64,000 nt of DNA from Paenarthrobacter sp. (GCA_031179305.1 JAPSHX010000001.1:224643-288642); one strand, 5' to 3'. Positions 26,342 to 34,826 are shown, numbered from the stretch's first letter. Notes: generated by a model from the sequence alone, not told the origin. Numbers and translations are program-made.

Positions 26342-27900
26342 TTGGCACCGCCTGCGTAGTATTCCGCGCCGCGAACGTATCCGCCGTGTTCGACCGGTTC
26401 ATCCCGTGGTGGCCTGAGCCCGGCGGCTTTGTCCTGCTCTGTGGCCAGGATCGGCTGCAGATGCGCATACCGCGGGGACCTCACCCGGCCTGCCAACGCA
26501 AGCCGGCAGGCTGCCTCGAGGCGTTCGGCCGAGTAGCGCCGGGAGAGCCGTAATACGGCCAGTGCTGCGTCCAGGCCCTGCTCGTCGACCGGGACGGACT
26601 CGAAGATCCGGTTGACCACGGTCACCGCCGCCGGGCCGACCCGTTCAGCCCACTCCCGCACCCGGGGCGGGTCCCACTGCCGGTACTTCTCGCCGGCGGG
26701 CAGGTCAGCGTCGTTGGTGCGGTACTCGTTGGCCGCGCCCTCGGGCAGCAGCAGGTGGCTGGTCAGCCGTTCGGTGCCCCGGTAGGCCTGAATCACCCGG
26801 TCGGTGATCCGCAGGTCCACCATGGTGCCGATATTGGCAAAGGGCACCGAGTAGTAGTTCCTCTCCCAGACCACGTGCCCGTTCCGGCCAACCCGGCGCC
26901 CGTATGCCCATCTGCTGATCTCATAGGCCGCCGCCGGTAACCCTGTCAGCAGCGGCTGTTCCTCGGCTGCGAACACGCTGGCTCTGGACCCGGGCCGCTT
27001 CTGGAACGGCTCCGCGTTGTAGGCCGCGACCCGCTCGATGATGGCGGCCCGGAGCTCCGGCAACGAGGTGAATTGCCGCTGGCGCAGCCCGGCGATGATC
27101 CAGGTAGCGACGTGCGCGACCGTGTTTTCCACGCTCGCCTTATCCTTCGGCGCTCTGACACGTCCGGGCAGCACCGCCGCTGAATAGTGCGCCGCCATCT
27201 CGCGGTAAGCATCATTGAGCACGACCTCCCCCTCGCGGGGGTGCTTGATGACACCGGTCTTCAGATTGTCCGGCACGATCCGCGGCACCGAACCGGTGAA
27301 GGCCTCGAACATCGCCACATGGGCCCGCAACCAGGTGTCCTGCTTCATGTCCAGGGTGGGTTCGACGAACGCATACCGGCTGAAAGGCAGGCATGCCACG
27401 AACAGATACACGGTTCTGGCCTTGCCCGTGACCGGATCGGCCAACTGCATCGTGGGCCCCGACCAATCGACCTCCACCGTCTGACCGGCCTTATGCCCCA
27501 CCCGGGATGCCGCCCCCGTTACCAACACATGCCGCTGGTACGTCCTGCAGAACCGGTCATAACCCATCACCGGCTCACCGGCAGCGGCGCATGAATCGGC
27601 ATACTCGCCATGCAGCAACTTCAGCGTCACACCGACCCGGGCCATCTCCCGGTGAACCTGGTCCCAGTCCGGCTGCGCGAACACGCTTTGATGCTCACCG
27701 CGACCCGGGAACAACCGGGCATACACCTCGCGGTCCGTGCTGTCGGCGATATCATCCCAAACCACACCAGCCGCATCGGCAGCCTCCAGCACCGCAGTGA
27801 TGCTCTTCCGCGACATTCCCTGCGAAGCCGCGATCGCCCGACCCGACAAGCCCTCGGCGCGCAACTGCAACACTAACTTCGCTCTGATCTTCCGTACCAT
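26338..27900 (-). CDS. istA: IS21-family transposase IstA
   Basis: A 520-residue IstA transposase. The N-terminal helix-turn-helix (LRAEGLSGRAIAASQGMSRK) binds the element ends. The DDE core includes VEVDWSG (first Asp), RIVPDNLK (second Asp) and KDKASVENTV (Glu). A C-terminal beta-barrel part includes WERNYYSVPFANIG. No frameshift or stop is seen. Transcription would run leftwards into istB. Confidence 0.93.
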   Translation of the reverse strand: MVRKIRAKLVLQLRAEGLSGRAIAASQGMSRKSITAVLEAADAAGVVWDDIADSTDREVYARLFPGRGEHQSVFAQPDWDQVHREMARVGVTLKLLHGEYADSCAAAGEPVMGYDRFCRTYQRHVLVTGAASRVGHKAGQTVEVDWSGPTMQLADPVTGKARTVYLFVACLPFSRYAFVEPTLDMKQDTWLRAHVAMFEAFTGSVPRIVPDNLKTGVIKHPREGEVVLNDAYREMAAHYSAAVLPGRVRAPKDKASVENTVAHVATWIIAGLRQRQFTSLPELRAAIIERVAAYNAEPFQKRPGSRASVFAAEEQPLLTGLPAAAYEISRWAYGRRVGRNGHVVWERNYYSVPFANIGTMVDLRITDRVIQAYRGTERLTSHLLLPEGAANEYRTNDADLPAGEKYRQWDPPRVREWAERVGPAAVTVVNRIFESVPVDEQGLDAALAVLRLSRRYSAERLEAACRLALAGRVRSPRYAHLQPILATEQDKAAGLRPPRDEPVEHGGYVRGAEYYAGGAK

Positions 27901-28068
27901 TGATGATTACTCCTTCCGCCGTGCGCCCTATACACACGACGGAAGGAGCCTAAGCCGGGGTGGCCCCCGAGCACGCCACTACCGGCACCCAAGACCGCTA
28001 CCGCGCGCTGTGCCCACCGGCCCCCAAACACACGACAGATGGACCCCAACAGCGCGAATATTCAATGC

Positions 28069-28345
28069 GGCCTCGCGCGAGACGACAACCCTCGAATAGG
28101 CCGGATCCAGTCTGCTCGGTCCTGACTGGGCGGCATCGTGCAGACCCTACTCTCTGAGCGGCTCTCGTTTTGGGTGTAGCCCATATTCCTCGGTGGCGGG
28201 AAGAAGATCTTCGCCGATGGGTGATTCCGACGAGCCTTGAACTCATCGAGCCGGTGGTCGCATCGCCGAAAGGTGCCGTGATGCAGCGCTACGCTTGGTT
28301 GAGGGGACGCCTTGGGGTGGGGGATATGAGTGCGCAATAGACCTT
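28069..28345 (+). pseudogene. DHFR/RibD-C family protein, 3' half (copy 1 remnant)
   Basis: Base-level alignment with 30630-30957 shows this is the other half of the gene cut at 25481: shared blocks include the GGATCCA-CTGCTCGGTCCTGA region, GGTGGCGGGAAGAAG-TCTTCGCCGA, and GTGATGCAGCGCTACGCT. Roughly 60 bp are missing and several frames are mixed, so it is not translatable. It confirms that the IS inserted into an existing gene copy. Confidence 0.7.
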
Positions 28346-28349
28346 TCCC

Positions 28350-28547
28350 CGATTCAGGCGGTAGGGGTGGTCTCCTCCGCGCGGTTCCAGTGCCCCCTCG
28401 AAACAGCAGCAAGCCGTCCGGGTTCGAACCGGCGCGGGGGATCGAAGTGGTGAAGATCCTCAAACACTTCCACGCGATAATCCCGAAAGACCCTTGGACA
28501 GTCGATCTGAGATATCCCCGTACTAGTCGGGGTTGCTTAGCCCCCTG
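28350..28547 (-). pseudogene. Alpha/beta hydrolase 3' remnant (copy 1)
   Basis: This stretch aligns with the 3' end of the intact hydrolase gene at 31890-32065: shared blocks include GGGGATCGAAGTGGTG and GATCCTCAAACAC and the GTTGCTTAGCCCCC segment. Only the end of the gene is left, and it has frameshifts. It belongs to the degenerate first copy of the duplicated locus. Confidence 0.65.
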
Positions 28548-28755
28548 TCGTCGATGTTTTCCAGGTGGCCGGGCAGGTGCATGCCGAGCCGACCGAGCTC
28601 GCGGAGGTGGATGTTTTAGCCGCCGTCGGTACCGGAGAGTAGCGGATTGCAGGCAAGGCGGGCCGCGGGAGATGGGAAACCCTCGCGGGTAAGGCTGTTT
28701 GACGCCGTAGTCCGTGGCCCGCCTTGCCCACGTCCAGCAGCCACTAGCAATGGAC
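28548..28755 (-). pseudogene. Flavin monooxygenase remnant (copy 1)
   Basis: Aligns with 33090-33300 in the second monooxygenase pseudogene: TCGTCGATGTTTTCCA, GTGCAGGTGCATGCCG-like and CGACCGAGCTCGCGGAGGTG blocks match in order. No open frame remains. It is the right edge of the recognisable copy 1; 28756-28880 holds no gene that I can identify. Confidence 0.6.
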
Positions 28756-28885
28756 GGGGCCTGGCTGCCGTTTCCGAGGACTACTTCGCTTCAACGTTGC
28801 TGGTCGCTCACCGCCCACGTTCGGTGGGCTGGTGCGCGAGATGTGTCGGCGCCGTTGGCCAAAGCGCGGTGTGCACCGTCACAAA

Positions 28886-28934
28886 TTGACTGTGATCCGG
28901 CTCACCGCTTTAATAAACGAACGGCATTCATTTA
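28886..28934 (+). promoter_or_regulatory. Promoter and operator of the APC permease gene
   Basis: TTGACT (28886-28891) and TTTAAT (28909-28914), 17 bp apart, each match consensus at five of six positions. The expected transcription start falls inside an imperfect inverted repeat, TAAACGAACG and CATTCATTTA around one central base (28914-28934), 8 of 10 positions paired, a plausible repressor site. The 5' leader would be about 110 bases, with a small GC hairpin (ACCGGG/CCCGGT) near 28943-28962. Confidence 0.55.
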
Positions 28935-29030
28935 TAACCTATACCGGGCTCTCCCTCCCGGTTCGCAAAGGGCTAGCAATCCCAGCTCTGGTGCAGTTCC
29001 CGGCACCCGGCATTAGATTTAGGATCCCCA

Positions 29031-30422
29031 ATGACCCCCACGTTTGATACTGATACACCGGCAGGCGAGAAGCCTGTGGGGCCAGCTTCCACTCAGACTC
29101 CAGCCCAGGGTTGGCGCCGAGTCCTCGGCGTTCCCTCGCTGGTGTTGCTGGGCTTGGTCTACATGGTGCCGCTGACTATCTTCAGTACTTACGGCATCGT
29201 GGTGGAGTTGACGGGCGGACGCCTTTCGGCTGCCTACGCTGTGACGCTGGTGGTCATGCTATTCACCGCGCGCTCGTATGGCCGGATGGCGCAAGCCTTC
29301 CCGTTCGGGGGATCGGCATACACCTACGCGACGCGATCCTTTGGCACCGGGCTTGGCTTTATGGCGGGGTGGTCCCTGCTGCTGGACTATCTGCTGCTGC
29401 CGATGATCAACTACTTGCTCATCGGCATCTATATGAACGCGGCCTTCCCAGCCATACCGGCATGGGTGTTCATGATCGTCTCAATCCTGGCCGTTACCAT
29501 TCTGAACATCTTGGGCATCACCGCGATTGCCAAGGCCAACTTCATTGTGGTGGGACTTCAAGCGCTCTTCATTGTGCTGTTCGTTGCGCTGGGACTGTCA
29601 TCAATTACCGGTACTGGCAATCTTGACTTGATGGCTCCGTTCACCGGTGTCGATGGGGCCGAGGGCGTATCACCCATTCTGGCGGGCTCCGCAATTCTGT
29701 GCCTGTCATACCTGGGATTCGACGCCGTTTCCACCTTCGCTGAGGAGACAAAGGACCCGAAGCGCAATCTGCCCAAGGCCATCATGCTAACCACCGTGCT
29801 GGCCGGTGTGATCTTCCTTGGACTCGCGTACATCAGCCACCTTGTACTCCCGGTCAGCACATTCAATGATGTGGACGCGGCGGCTATCGAAGTCATTGGC
29901 GCGGCGGGCGGAAACTTACTCGTCGCCTTCTTCACCGCCGCATACATTGCAGGAAGTCTTGGATCGGCGCTGACGTCTCAGGCGTCCGTTTCGCGAATCA
30001 TTCATTCGATGGGTCGAAGTGGTGTGTTCCCTGCTGCGATGGGTCGGCTCCACGCTCGATTCCGCACACCCGTGATTCCAATTCTCCTGACGTCAGCCGT
30101 TTCGCTTCTGGCCTTTGTCCTGGATCTCCTGACAATTTCATCGCTGATCAGCTTCGGTGCGCTGGTTGCTTTCTCCGTGGTCAACTTGGCCGTGATCAAG
30201 CATTACTTCATTGACGAGAAGGTACGCGGCGCCAGGGGCGTAGTTCATAACCTTGTGCTGCCAGGCATAGGTTTTGCCTTGACGGCCTGGCTGTGGACGA
30301 GCCTGAGTGAGTTGTCGTTCACGTTCGGGATTGCATGGGCGGGCGTGGGCGTGGTCTATCTGGCCTTCCTGACTCGCGGATTCCGCAAGCCTGCGCCGCA
30401 GTTGGAGCTCGAGCAGGTTTAG
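29031..30422 (+). CDS. APC superfamily amino acid/polyamine permease
   Basis: A 463-residue membrane protein with about 12 hydrophobic segments and the APC-family helix 6 region GSAILCLSYLGFDAVSTFAEE (split: SAILCLSYLGFDA, about 222-234), typical of putrescine/basic amino acid importers such as PuuP-type proteins. The ATG is preceded by AGGAT. Its last 15 codons and the following spacer are duplicated at 25014, showing that the gene was part of a duplicated block. It has its own well-formed promoter with an operator-like inverted repeat. Confidence 0.85.
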   Translation: MTPTFDTDTPAGEKPVGPASTQTPAQGWRRVLGVPSLVLLGLVYMVPLTIFSTYGIVVELTGGRLSAAYAVTLVVMLFTARSYGRMAQAFPFGGSAYTYATRSFGTGLGFMAGWSLLLDYLLLPMINYLLIGIYMNAAFPAIPAWVFMIVSILAVTILNILGITAIAKANFIVVGLQALFIVLFVALGLSSITGTGNLDLMAPFTGVDGAEGVSPILAGSAILCLSYLGFDAVSTFAEETKDPKRNLPKAIMLTTVLAGVIFLGLAYISHLVLPVSTFNDVDAAAIEVIGAAGGNLLVAFFTAAYIAGSLGSALTSQASVSRIIHSMGRSGVFPAAMGRLHARFRTPVIPILLTSAVSLLAFVLDLLTISSLISFGALVAFSVVNLAVIKHYFIDEKVRGARGVVHNLVLPGIGFALTAWLWTSLSELSFTFGIAWAGVGVVYLAFLTRGFRKPAPQLELEQV

Positions 30423-30469
30423 AGACTGCTCCGACCGGGCGTTTTGTGGGGGCGCCGCGGCAGGTGAGC

Positions 30470-30957
30470 CGCCGTCGTCGATGTTCTTCGTTGGCCATGG
30501 CTTCGCAAGGCATCCTATGCTTCTTGGGCGCCGGACCTACCACATCTTTGCCGGGTACTGGCCGCAGCAGGACGGAGGCATAGCGCAGCTGTTCAGCCGA
30601 GTCGCGAAATACGTGGCTGGGCGCCAGACGCCAAGCCTCGAATGGACCGGATCCACGCTGCTCGGTCCTGATGTGGTGGCTGCCTTGCACGAACTGCGCG
30701 ACATGCATGGGCACATCCACGTCATCGGCAGTCTCGACTTCGTGCAAACCCTGTTCGCCGAGCGGCTCGTCGACCGGCTCATGCTTTGGGTATATCCGGT
30801 CCTCCGCGGTGGCGGGAAGAAGGTCTTCGCCGACGGGCGGTTCCAACGAACATTGAACTCATCAAACCAGTGGTCGCCTCGCCGAAGGATGCCGTGATGC
30901 AGCGCTACGCTTTGGTTGAGGGGACGCCTGGCATGGGGGCTATTTCGGCGCAGTAAA
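30470..30957 (+). pseudogene. DHFR/RibD-C family protein (copy 2, truncated and frameshifted)
   Basis: Most of the C-terminal part is readable: LLGRRTYHIFAGYWPQQDGG, GSTLLGPDVVAALHELRDMH, HVIGSLDFVQTLFAERLVDR, LWVYPVLRGGGKKVFADG. The N-terminal third is deleted compared with copy 1, and a frameshift near 30840 moves the last 30 codons (ending at GCGCAGTAA near 30950) into another frame. An open frame starting at 30481 exists but would make a chimaeric start. Not expected to be functional. Confidence 0.7.
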
Positions 30958-30969
30958 ACCTGTCCCAAT

Positions 30970-31165
30970 GGTTTTTCGTCTGGCTGGAGCAAGACGCCAG
31001 CAACCTCGGTATCAAGGGACCAACCCGAAGGCGTCTGGTCGGCTCCGTAGGGGTCCAGGTCCTTCGCAAACGCGTCGACGTTTCTATGCGGTCGGGTACG
31101 CTGGCGCAGCAGGAAGGACACTGTCTGTAAGGAAGGACGCACGGACTCTGAAGGTAGGGAACCGT
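30970..31165 (-). pseudogene. Alpha/beta hydrolase 5' remnant
   Basis: Aligns with the 5' part of the intact hydrolase (32470-32650): ACCTCGGTATCAAGGGACCAA, GGGGTCCAGGTCCTTCGCAAA-like, and GCGCAGCAGGAAGGACACTG blocks occur in the same order. It is a second copy of the hydrolase start and lies immediately upstream of the 31185 gene, so that gene sits between two partial or complete hydrolase copies. Confidence 0.6.
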
Positions 31166-31184
31166 ATGGTCCCTTCAGCTGTCC

Positions 31185-31802
31185 ATGTCTCAGTGCGATA
31201 CTGTCCACGTGGAATCACTGTTGGAGACCATGGCCGGATACAGGATGACGGCGTCATGGGCTGTATGGCTGCCAAGCGCGAGTTATGACAGCTCTAGTGA
31301 CATTTCCTTCCCGGATGGGGAACTTGACGCGATTCTCCATGCTCGGAGCATCATCCTTGGGCTAAACCCCGGAGAGTCCTCCGTTGAACGTATGCCATGG
31401 CATAACTTTCACACCGCCGGTCGTCACAACGATCACTTCCTCGCTGAGGCTTTCCGAGGCACGCCTCAGTGGGGCGCTTACATGACAGATTTGCTCACCG
31501 AGATCAACTCCAAGTCGAACACTTTGGATTTGAGGCCCGACATAATTCACCGTGATGTTGACGTTTTGGTGGATCAATTAAAGGCTTTGGAGGCTATAGA
31601 TCCAATGTTCATCGTAATCGGAAAGAGTGCCGGTAAAGCGTTCAAAGCGCATCAGTCTGCGCTGGCGTCCGCGTTGGGCCTACCGTCAGTTCGTTGGGCA
31701 GAAATTCCTCATTACTCTGCGGCGAATGGTCGCGTGCACGGTAATAAGCCCTCCCAGTATCGGTACAGAGTCCATCAGGTTCTGACGGACTCTGGATTGT
31801 AG
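31185..31802 (+). CDS. Uracil-DNA glycosylase-like superfamily protein
   Basis: A 205-residue protein with an ILGLNPGES motif (about 57-65), WHNFHTAGRHNDHFLAEAF, then WGAYMTDLL, VIGKSAGKAF and IPHYSAANG near the end, a layout like the uracil-DNA glycosylase fold (GxNPG loop and a late H-containing loop). Activity on uracil is not shown; many members of this fold have no known substrate. GTG 31209 or ATG 31230 could be the true start, since the first residues look non-conserved. It separates a hydrolase remnant from the intact hydrolase, which suggests insertion by recombination. Confidence 0.6.
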   Translation: MSQCDTVHVESLLETMAGYRMTASWAVWLPSASYDSSSDISFPDGELDAILHARSIILGLNPGESSVERMPWHNFHTAGRHNDHFLAEAFRGTPQWGAYMTDLLTEINSKSNTLDLRPDIIHRDVDVLVDQLKALEAIDPMFIVIGKSAGKAFKAHQSALASALGLPSVRWAEIPHYSAANGRVHGNKPSQYRYRVHQVLTDSGL

Positions 31803-31843
31803 ATAGACATGAGCTTAGTGACCCAATGCGGAATAAGTCGCTC

Positions 31844-31859
31844 CAGGAGCAAGCTCCTG
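31844..31859. terminator. Short hairpin between convergent genes
   Basis: CAGGAGCAAGCTCCTG is a perfect 16-bp palindrome lying 42 bases after the glycosylase-like gene and 20 before the end of the hydrolase gene, facing both. There is no T-run, so termination is only suggested by position. Confidence 0.35.
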
Positions 31860-31878
31860 AATTAGACCTCGAGGAAGT

Positions 31879-32649
31879 CTAGGGTCTGGTTCCGGACTCG
31901 GCCCTCTTCCAGTGCTCCCTCAGAACAGCAGCGAGCCGTTCGGGCTCGACGCGATGCGGGGGATCGAAGTGGTGGCGATCCTCAAACACCTCCACTCGAT
32001 AGTCCCGGAAAACCTTGGACAGTCGGTCTGCGATGTCCCCGTACTGGTCTGGGTTGCTTAGCCCCCCGAGCACGTACAGGACTGGTTTTGCGAACGCGCT
32101 GAGTTGCTCGCGGTCCAGGTGGTACTTCTCGAAATCACGCAGGAATGCTCGAATTCCTGCAGGTCGCTTTGCCATCCACGGCGGCGGGTCACCCGCCGGC
32201 GGAGGCGGAAGGACGACGTCGGGCCTTACCGCCAGCCTCGTGAAGGTCTCCATGAACTGCTTTGGCGGCAGCGATTCGAGTTCTTGAAACCGCTTCCACA
32301 ATCGGGAGTGTGCCTTGCTCCAATCCCAGTCTCCCGACCAGGCTGGTTCCAAGAGGGTCAGGCTGAGTATGCGCTCGGGGTGCTTGGCGGCGAAGGCGAG
32401 GGCTGCAGCCCCGCCACCGGAGTAGCCGACAAGGTGGAACGTGTCCCAGTGTTTGGCGTCTGCTTCCCGCAGAACGCCATCGACCTCGGTGTCAAGGGAC
32501 CAATGGGGTGGCGGTTCGACGGCTTCGTAGAGGTCCAGGTCCTTCGCAAAGGCGTCCACGTCAGGGCCGAGCGCTTTTATGAGGTCGACGTAGGCGGGCG
32601 CAGCAGGAAGGACACTGCCAGGAAGGAAGAACGCACGGATTGCTCCCAT
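31879..32649 (-). CDS. Alpha/beta hydrolase
   Basis: A 256-residue alpha/beta hydrolase with nucleophile elbow GYSGGG (Ser at about 77) and a late histidine in EDRHHFDPPHR. The N-terminus AFFLPGSVLPAAPAY replaces the usual HG oxyanion motif. The gene is open throughout and is the only intact hydrolase of this duplicated locus; partial copies lie at 28350-28547, 30970-31165 and 34780-34826. Substrate unknown. Confidence 0.75.
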   Translation of the reverse strand: MGAIRAFFLPGSVLPAAPAYVDLIKALGPDVDAFAKDLDLYEAVEPPPHWSLDTEVDGVLREADAKHWDTFHLVGYSGGGAAALAFAAKHPERILSLTLLEPAWSGDWDWSKAHSRLWKRFQELESLPPKQFMETFTRLAVRPDVVLPPPPAGDPPPWMAKRPAGIRAFLRDFEKYHLDREQLSAFAKPVLYVLGGLSNPDQYGDIADRLSKVFRDYRVEVFEDRHHFDPPHRVEPERLAAVLREHWKRAESGTRP

Positions 32650-32691
32650 GGGTGAACCATACGCTTGGGGGAGGGGCGAGCGGGAGAGGGC

Positions 32692-33930
32692 TGCTCAGGC
32701 CACAGCGATCCTGCCCGCCACGTACTCCGCGTCCAACCCAACGCCCCCGACGATCGACGAGTGGTGCCGTGTGAGTCAGGGCGGGCCCACGATGTACGGG
32801 CCAGCTTGTTCCATGACGCCCTGCCAGTGCTTCGGCTATCCCCAGTCATCCAGCACTGGCATGTCGATGAAGCTCAGGTCGAGCTTGTAGGCTGACGCCC
32901 TTGGGCCAGACGTAATGTTCGATTTGGCAAGGTGCAGTTCTGGCTGGTTCGGCGGGCAGCCAATCATCCACAGGCTCCGGTGATTGCTCGGGTGCTTCGG
33001 TGCCCGCGGCCGAGATGCAGGCATCGATCGCACGGCCAGAGCGCTGCTCGACTGTCGCAAGGCGTTCGGGGAGGACGTCGCTGAAGGTGATGACGCCGTC
33101 GTCGATGTTTTCCAAGGGGCCGTGCAGGTGCATGCCGCGCCGACCGAGCTCGCGGAGGTGGATGTTGTGGCCGCGCCGTCGGTACCCGAGAGCCGAGGGT
33201 TGCAGGCAAAACGGGCCGCGGGAGATAGGAGCCCCCGCGGGTGAGAGCATTGATGCCGTAGTCCGGCACGTGTTTGCCAAAATCCAGTAGCCAGTAGATG
33301 AGGTCGTGGCCGCGGTAACGGCGCGGCGCTTCAGGACACGTGGAGACGGCCAGGTGGGCTTCGCGACCGGCCGCGTGCAGTTCTTCGGCGATCGGGCCGC
33401 CCGACTACCCGGTCCCGACAATCAGCACAGCGCCATCAGGCAGCTGCTGGGGGGGGGGGGGGGGCGGGGCTCGTGCGTGTGGAGCTGGAAGACGTTCTGC
33501 GGGAGGTTCCCCGCAACGGCGGGAAGCTTGGGAGCCTGATAGGCGCCCGTCGCCAGGACCACGTTGCGTGCCTGCATGTGCCCCAGCGATGTCTCGATGG
33601 TGAAGCCATCCGCCGCGGCCGCCAGCCGCGTCACCTCGACGCCGGTGCGAACCGGAGCGTCGATAACTTCCGCGTACTTTCTGAAGAGATTCATAGCAGC
33701 GATCCGCCGGATGAAAGCGTCCGGTTCGTCGCCGGCACTCGGCATCCCCGGCAGGCCCAGCGCGAGGTTCGGCGTGTTCATGTAGATCCCGTCCCAGCGG
33801 TCCTGGAACGTACCTCCCAGCGAGTCTCGCCGTTCCAGGATTTGATGCTCGACGCCGGTCTGGGTCTGCTAGTAGCTCGTCGCAAGTCGTCCTTGCCTCC
33901 GCCGATGATGACCGTTTTTGGGGTGCATCC
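32692..33930 (-). pseudogene. Flavin-containing monooxygenase (multiply disrupted)
   Basis: Reading right to left one finds, in shifting frames, KTVIIGGG (FAD loop, then a deletion), DGIYMNTPNLALGLPG, VVLATGAYQAPKLPAVAGNL, a C16 run, AVLIVGTG followed by TAG where SGGPIAEELHAAG continues (NADPH loop), DGVITFSDVLPERLATVEQR, YKLDLSFIDMPVLDDWG and GGVGLDAEYVAGRIAVA with a stop near 32692. At least four frameshifts and one nonsense codon are present. The parent enzyme would be a class B-type monooxygenase for small substrates. Confidence 0.75.
33449..33464. repeat. G16 homopolymer tract
   Basis: Sixteen consecutive G on the plus strand (C16 in the monooxygenase coding sense). The monooxygenase frame changes here. 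Such tracts are slippage-prone and can also be sequencing or assembly errors. Given the other lesions in this pseudogene, a regulatory role is unlikely. Confidence 0.7.
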
Positions 33931-34263
33931 AATGGGGTGGATCCTACGATGTTTACGACTCGCGAGGGCTGTCCCTGATCCCTGCTCGCGCCGCGCTTGA
34001 GTGCATCCAGGAGCAGATTCGTGAGAAGGAAGTAACCCATCACGATGGTAGCGAACGTGACTCGAGAGATCGCCGGCAAGGGGTTCCAAGGTGGCGTCCG
34101 GGGCTGCGGCCCGGATGTCGCGCGTAGCCTCTTCTGCCCGAGCTTCTGTCCGTCCAACCACGACGACGGAGGCACCTTCGCGGGCCAGAGCAGTGGCGAT
34201 GGCCTTAGCAAGGCCACCCGTAGCGCCGGTAACGAGCGCTGTTCGTCCATTCATCGAGCCCAT
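33931..34263 (-). pseudogene. Short-chain dehydrogenase fragment
   Basis: Starts well (MGSMNGRTALVTGATGGLAK with TGxxxGxG cofactor loop, then GASVVVVGRTEARAEEATRD) and after a frameshift continues with ATIVMGYFLLTNLLLDALKR and RVVNIVGSTPLD, but the catalytic YxxxK region is missing and the sequence runs straight into the monooxygenase remnant. It is a truncated SDR pseudogene at the end of the decayed locus. Confidence 0.65.
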
Positions 34264-34330
34264 GGCTTGATCTCTGCACGAAACGGCGGGTTTTGCGAGG
34301 GTCCTGCGACGCTTGCTGAGTCGACAGTGG

Positions 34331-34696
34331 TTACTTCTTGGGCGGACGCGACTTTGGCGCTTTCGGCGGGAACGAGGCCACATGGTCAAAGGCTTTGGCC
34401 ACCCAGGGCTCGGCCTTCTCAGCGTTATCGTTCCAAGCGGCGGGAAGACCTGTGTATCCGCCCATGGGACGTTCTTCAGGGCCGAACGGTTGAGTTTGGT
34501 GATTAGCCTCGAGCTTAGCTTTGTCACCCTCGGAAAGGCGGACGCCGATGGTGGCGCCGAACAGTCCTGCGAACATGTTGCCATTTACGAAGGCGCCCAG
34601 ATTGCCGAACATCGGCTTGACGATGACATCCGGATGATCGGGCAGCACAGAACGGAAGCGTTCTTTGTCGGCGTCCGAGGGCTTGGGCATCTGCAT
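34331..34696 (-). CDS. TfoX/Sxy N-terminal domain protein
   Basis: A 121-residue protein consisting of a single TfoX N-terminal domain: KPMFGNLGAFVNGNMFAGLF (about 27-46), VRLSEGDKAKL, and a late RPMGGYTGLPAAW. In gammaproteobacteria TfoX/Sxy controls competence; stand-alone domains in actinobacteria have no established role. A GGAGGACTAG site precedes the ATG. It is intact and sits between the decayed monooxygenase zone and the Wadjet operon. Confidence 0.78.
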   Translation of the reverse strand: MQMPKPSDADKERFRSVLPDHPDVIVKPMFGNLGAFVNGNMFAGLFGATIGVRLSEGDKAKLEANHQTQPFGPEERPMGGYTGLPAAWNDNAEKAEPWVAKAFDHVASFPPKAPKSRPPKK

Positions 34697-34779
34697 TTGC
34701 TAGTCCTCCTACCTTTGTCACGGCGTTCATGTCCGGACCCAAAGCTCCGGTCAGCGCGCCCTATGCAGGCTCCGGGGAA

Positions 34780-34826
34780 AGAGCGCTGGCAGGAAGGAAG
34801 CCCCGGATAGCTGCCATAGGTGAACT
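34780..34826 (-). repeat. Small hydrolase 5'-end remnant
   Basis: The stretch with GGCAGGAAGGAAG and the following GCCATAGGTGA matches the start region of the hydrolase gene (32615-32660). It is a third fragment of this gene start and shows that the duplication/recombination zone extends to the edge of the Wadjet operon. The rest of 34697-34979 holds no gene that I can identify. Confidence 0.45.

Larger units (their letters stand above)
25482..28064 (-). mobile_element. IS21-family insertion sequence, complete
   Basis: A 2583-bp element encoding istA and istB on the minus strand. Its ends are imperfect inverted repeats: TGAGTATTTG at 25482-25491 and, on the opposite strand, TGAATATTCG at 28055-28064. 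It is flanked by a 4-bp direct repeat ATGC (25478-25481 and 28065-28068), the expected target duplication. Alignment with the second copy of the interrupted gene (30600-30640) independently supports these junctions. Both genes are intact, so the element may still be mobile. Confidence 0.85.
30375..33300. repeat. Second copy of the duplicated permease-DHFR-hydrolase-monooxygenase block
   Basis: This block is colinear with the split first copy (25014-25481 plus 28065-28755): permease 3' end, spacer, DHFR-fold gene, hydrolase, monooxygenase. It differs by a deletion of about 230 bp in the DHFR-fold gene, by the presence of the intact hydrolase, and by an extra gene (31185-31802) between hydrolase fragments. 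The divergence suggests an old event, with each copy decaying independently. Confidence 0.7.

Noticed and set aside
25482..28064. CRISPR or phage attachment structures around the island
   Set aside because: No regularly spaced repeats with unique spacers, no integrase gene and no tRNA-derived direct repeats were seen in the window.
28418..28434. tRNA T-loop-like GGTTCGAACC
   Set aside because: No cloverleaf can be built around it, and the bases align with the hydrolase gene remnant.
33405..34250. A 281-codon minus-strand open frame spanning the SDR and monooxygenase remnants
   Set aside because: It stitches together out-of-frame pieces of two dead genes and a proline run from the homopolymer.
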